Shown piece after piece: positions 5,679-7,840 of a DNA stretch of 7,840 nt. Under the pieces are notes generated by a model, which did not search any database, was not told the DNA's origin, and worked only from the letters and a program-made list of their open reading frames with translations. Source of the stretch: JACQHJ01 sp038063075 (GTDB taxonomy: Bacteria; Patescibacteriota; Microgenomatia; Levybacterales; UBA12049); the NCBI GenBank assembly GCA_038063075.1, contig JBBTVW010000064.1, positions 1 to 7,840 of the forward strand, in the 5' to 3' direction. Each line of letters begins with the position of its first letter. The stretch's first letter is position 1. A program made the position numbers and the translations under genes.

Positions 5679-6173
5679 TTATTTAGATTTTTTAACACTC
5701 TTTGTTGCCTTTTTAACTACTGTCTTTTTTGCAACTATCTTTTTACTAACTACTTTTACTTTTGACTTAGTAGTCTTTTTTACTACCTTTTCTTTTACTG
5801 GTTTTACATATTCTGCGTCACTTTTCTCAACCCATTCTAATATTACCATCTTAGCTTCATCTCCAACTCTTCCTCCAATTTTAATAATTCTTGTATATCC
5901 ACCATTTCTATCTTTAAATCTTGGTGCAACATGGGAAATAAACCTATCTAGTGCAATATGAGAAAGACTTCCATGGATTTTTTGCATAGAAGCATTTGTT
6001 CCTTTTTTTGCGTGAGTTACCAATTTATCAATTTCTGGCTTTATTGCCTTTGCCTTTGCTTCTGTTGTTTTAATTGATTCATTTAAAACCAAAGCAGAAA
6101 TAAGACTTTTAAATAAAGCCGTTCTCTCGTTTTTATCTCTTTTTAACTTTTTACCGAAAATACTCTTTTTCAT
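5679..6173 (-). CDS. rplQ: 50S ribosomal protein L17 (bL17) with a lysine-rich tail
   Basis: L17 binds 23S rRNA near the exit-tunnel side of the large subunit. The conserved core covers about residues 1-117: GKKLKRDKNERTALFKSLI (7-25), IKTTEAKAKAIKPEIDKLV (34-52) with the near-invariant TTEAKAKE-like motif, and GGYTRIIKIGGRVGDEAKM (91-109). Residues 118-164 form a tail made almost only of Lys, Val, Thr, Ser and Ala (repeated VVKK/TKS units), which probably adds a disordered basic arm to contact rRNA. The total of 164 residues exceeds the 116-127 typical of the family. The ATG sits directly after a T-rich tract that follows a strong hairpin, with no Shine-Dalgarno site, so its expression could be tuned separately from rpoA. 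It precedes rplM by 3 nt. Confidence 0.97.
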   Translation of the reverse strand: MKKSIFGKKLKRDKNERTALFKSLISALVLNESIKTTEAKAKAIKPEIDKLVTHAKKGTNASMQKIHGSLSHIALDRFISHVAPRFKDRNGGYTRIIKIGGRVGDEAKMVILEWVEKSDAEYVKPVKEKVVKKTTKSKVKVVSKKIVAKKTVVKKATKSVKKSK

Positions 6174-6229
6174 AAAAATAAAAAAATCTTAAATCTCAAA
6201 CCTTCAGTTTCGTTTTTTGAGATTTAAGA
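6174..6229 (-). terminator. Hairpin plus T-tract before rplQ (terminator or attenuator)
   Basis: On the minus strand a perfect 14-bp stem (TCTTAAATCTCAAA at 6229-6216 paired with TTTGAGATTTAAGA at 6200-6187, loop 15 nt) is followed at once by 13 nt that are T except for one A (6186-6174). The rplQ ATG starts on the next base. The shape is that of an intrinsic terminator, but the stem has few GC pairs and it lies inside an operon. It may therefore work as a partial terminator, an attenuator, or a 3'-end stabiliser of the rpoA message. Confidence 0.6.
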
Positions 6230-6242
6230 CTTTGAGATTTAA
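6216..6242. repeat. 15-nt tandem duplication of a hairpin arm
   Basis: TTTGAGATTTAA occurs at 6216-6227 and again at 6231-6242 (12 identical nt, period 15). Its complement TTAAATCTCAAA is at 6189-6200. Either copy can pair with the single complementary arm, so two alternative hairpins are possible in the rpoA-rplQ leader RNA. Confidence 0.85.
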
Positions 6243-6248
6243 CAAAAA

Positions 6249-7172
6249 TTAACTTTGTAAGCTAATTCCTTTTTCTTTTAACTTTTCTTCTATCGCGTTA
6301 ATTGATTTTCCACCCATGTTTCTCATTGAAATTAATTCTTTTCTTGGTGTATCGAGTAATTGTCCAATTGTTTCAATGCCACCATTTCTTAAGCTATTGT
6401 ATATTCTTGTTGGAAGATCCAACTCATCAATTGTTAGCTTTAATACTCCCTCTGCGATTCCAGGATGAGTTGCAACTGATTCTACTGTTGTTGCTTCTTT
6501 TGGTTCATAAATTTGTGAAAAAGATGCTGACAAAATTCTTGCTGCTTCATCCAACGCTTCTCTTGGCCCAACAACTCCGTTTGTCCAAATCTTAAGAGTT
6601 AATTTATCTAAGTTTGTTTGTCTTCCTACACGGGTTGCGCTAACATCTGGGGTTACTCTTCTTATTGGAGTAAAGATTGCATCAATTGGCATAACACCAA
6701 GCGTTCCAATCTTTCTTTCTTCCGCTACTGAATACCCCATTCCTCTTTCAACTGTTAATTCTAATTCAAGTTTTGCTTTTTTATCAGATAATGTTCCAAG
6801 ATAGTGATCTTTATTTACTACTTCTACGTCTTCTGGAAGCTCTAAATCTTTTGCTGTAATTTCTTTTGGTCCTTTTACTGAAAGCCTAACTGTGCTTTGT
6901 TCTTTAGAATTTAAAAGTCTTAGATTAAGACCTTTTACGTTAAGAAGAAAATCTACTACGTTTTCTTTAAGACCTGGAACTGTTGAGAATTTATGTTTTG
7001 CTCCAGATATTTTTACTGAAGTTACTGCTGCTCCTGGAATAGAAACCAATAAGACTCTTCTTAAAGCTTGTCCTAATGTGTGACCATAACCAGATTCTAA
7101 TGGCTCAATTACAAACTCTCCATATTCGGCAGTTACTTTTTCTTCTTTGATTTTAAAGATTGGTTCTGTCAT
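6249..7172 (-). CDS. rpoA: RNA polymerase alpha subunit
   Basis: Alpha dimerises to nucleate RNA polymerase assembly, and its C-terminal domain contacts UP elements and activators. The 307 residues contain a complete N-terminal domain: FVIEPLESGYGHTLGQALRRVLLVSIPG (20-47, with the RR dimer/beta contact), VPGLKENVVDFLLNVK (65-80), ERGMGYSVAEE (142-152), and DAIFTPIRRVTPDVSATRVGRQTNLDKLTL (164-193). A linker spans about 222-245. The C-terminal domain, LTIDELDLPTRIYNSLRNGGI to NMGGKSINAIEEKL, retains the DNA-contact residues equivalent to E. coli Arg265, Asn268, Gly296, Lys298 and Ser299 (Arg256, Asn259, Gly287, Lys289, Ser290). It lies 17 nt after rpsD without an obvious Shine-Dalgarno site and 75 nt before rplQ. 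Confidence 0.99.
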   Translation of the reverse strand: MTEPIFKIKEEKVTAEYGEFVIEPLESGYGHTLGQALRRVLLVSIPGAAVTSVKISGAKHKFSTVPGLKENVVDFLLNVKGLNLRLLNSKEQSTVRLSVKGPKEITAKDLELPEDVEVVNKDHYLGTLSDKKAKLELELTVERGMGYSVAEERKIGTLGVMPIDAIFTPIRRVTPDVSATRVGRQTNLDKLTLKIWTNGVVGPREALDEAARILSASFSQIYEPKEATTVESVATHPGIAEGVLKLTIDELDLPTRIYNSLRNGGIETIGQLLDTPRKELISMRNMGGKSINAIEEKLKEKGISLQS

Positions 7173-7189
7173 AAGGTACTATTTTATCA

Positions 7190-7792
7190 TTATCTTGAGT
7201 AATATTCAATAATTAACTGCAAATCGAATGGAACCTGTAGATCTTCCTTTTTTGGTAACCTTTTTAACTTACCTGACATGCCCTTTTTTTCAAGAAATGG
7301 AAGCACTTCAACTTCTTCTTTAAAGAGCTCCATTACCCTTGGATTTGTTTGCATCTTAGGTGAAAGAGAAATAACATCCTCAACTCTTGCTTGATATGAA
7401 GGGATTGTAAGTTTCTTTCCGTTTACATGAATATGTCCATGTGCAACAAATTGTCTTGACATATATCTTGTCTTTGCAAAGCCTAATCTATAAACCAAAT
7501 TATCAAGTCTTGTTTCTAATGCTGAAATTATTAATTCCTTTGTATCACCTTTTTGTTTTCTTACGGTTTGAACAATTCTTTTAAATTGCTTTTCTAATAA
7601 ACCATATGTTGTTTTTGCTTTTTGCTTTTCTCTTAGCTGTGATCCGTACTCTGATAATCTTTTCTTTCTTTTCTTACCATGAACTCCAGGAGGAGTATTA
7701 AGTCTTCTCATTAAGCTTTGTGAAGCTTTATCTAAAAGATTTACTCCTTCTTTTCTTGCTAATCTATGTTTTGGTCCTGTATATCGTGCCAT
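7190..7792 (-). CDS. rpsD: 30S ribosomal protein S4 (uS4)
   Basis: S4 is a primary 16S rRNA binder that initiates small-subunit assembly, and in many bacteria it represses its own operon. The 200 residues are full length: MARYTGPKHRLARKEG at the N terminus, PPGVHGKKRKKRLSEYGSQLREKQK (34-58), YGLLEKQFKRI (63-73), the S4 RNA-binding domain from about 93 to 155 (TRLDNLVYRLGFAKTR, HGHIHVNGKKLTIPSYQ), and the LIIEYYSR end. The N-terminal region lacks the four zinc cysteines, so it is the Cys-free form. The start codon shares one base with the rpsK stop (TAATG), and a strong GAGGAG lies 6 nt upstream. Position between rpsK and rpoA is the standard alpha-operon order. Confidence 0.99.
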   Translation of the reverse strand: MARYTGPKHRLARKEGVNLLDKASQSLMRRLNTPPGVHGKKRKKRLSEYGSQLREKQKAKTTYGLLEKQFKRIVQTVRKQKGDTKELIISALETRLDNLVYRLGFAKTRYMSRQFVAHGHIHVNGKKLTIPSYQARVEDVISLSPKMQTNPRVMELFKEEVEVLPFLEKKGMSGKLKRLPKKEDLQVPFDLQLIIEYYSR

Positions 7793-7840
7793 TAAATTCT
7801 CCTCTTTTTCTCGGCTCTTGGGCCATTATGCGGAATCGGC
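7792..7840 (-). CDS. rpsK: 30S ribosomal protein S11 (uS11), last residues only
   Basis: The minus strand from the right edge reads PIPHNGPRAEKKRRI followed by TAA at 7794-7792. This is the conserved C terminus of S11 (the usual form is TPIPHNGCRPPKKRRV-like). Fifteen codons are visible and the rest lies outside the window. Its stop overlaps the rpsD start by one base, which implies coupled translation, and its position directly upstream of rpsD is as expected for the alpha operon. Confidence 0.93.
   Translation of the reverse strand, partial: PIPHNGPRAEKKRRI
7799..7804 (-). promoter_or_regulatory. Strong ribosome binding site of rpsD
   Basis: GAGGAG lies within the end of rpsK, with a 6-nt spacer before the rpsD ATG. 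It is the only clear Shine-Dalgarno site in the window, which fixes the rpsD start and shows that the organism does use anti-SD pairing for some genes. Confidence 0.85.

Noticed and set aside
5545..5961. Plus-strand open frame of 138 codons across rplM and rplQ, hydrophobic in appearance
   Set aside because: The apparent hydrophobicity comes from reading the complement of the lysine-rich L17 tail; both minus-strand genes are conserved ribosomal proteins.

Overview
The window is a gene-dense, AT-rich bacterial segment that uses ordinary stop codons: TGA ends the uppS-like gene, and no gene needs TGA to be read as an amino acid. Two things point to a reduced-genome bacterium, most likely of the Candidate Phyla Radiation (Patescibacteria, Microgenomates-like). 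These are the recA-recX-rny order beside a compact alpha operon fused to rplM-rpsI, and the compact genes that mostly lack Shine-Dalgarno sites. That placement is an inference from gene order and sequence character; no marker in the window proves it.

Left block (1-2308, minus strand): recA, recX and the 5' part of rny, read leftwards, with rny running off the window edge. The recA start lies against an intergenic strip of about 50 bp. This strip carries two divergent extended -10 elements arranged as a near-perfect palindrome, one for recA and one for the tRNA-Pro(GGG) gene on the plus strand (2363-2433).

Middle block (2447-4800, plus strand): a clear promoter with almost no 5' leader drives three tightly packed genes. 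They encode a cis-prenyltransferase (UppS family), an IspH/LytB-family iron-sulfur protein and a type I isopentenyl-diphosphate isomerase-like Nudix protein. The first two overlap by 4 nt and the last two are 2 nt apart, so they look like one isoprenoid operon. All three keep the family fold signatures but differ at residues known to matter for catalysis in the E. coli enzymes. This is the most intriguing part of the window.

Right block (4804-7840, minus strand): the end of rpsK, then rpsD, rpoA, rplQ, rplM and rpsI, read leftwards. This is the conserved alpha operon joined to the L13-S9 pair. Spacing is tight except between rpoA and rplQ, where 75 nt hold a 14-bp perfect hairpin followed by a T-rich tract directly against the rplQ start codon, plus a duplicated stem arm. 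The operon converges with the isoprenoid operon with only 3 nt between the stop codons.

Functionally the window combines DNA recombination and repair (RecA, RecX), RNA turnover (RNase Y), translation (tRNA-Pro, five ribosomal proteins), transcription (RpoA) and polyprenyl-phosphate carrier synthesis or a variant of it. There is no CRISPR array, insertion sequence, rRNA or prophage. The only stretches without a gene are 629-741, 2309-2362, 2434-2486 and 6174-6248, all well under 300 bp.
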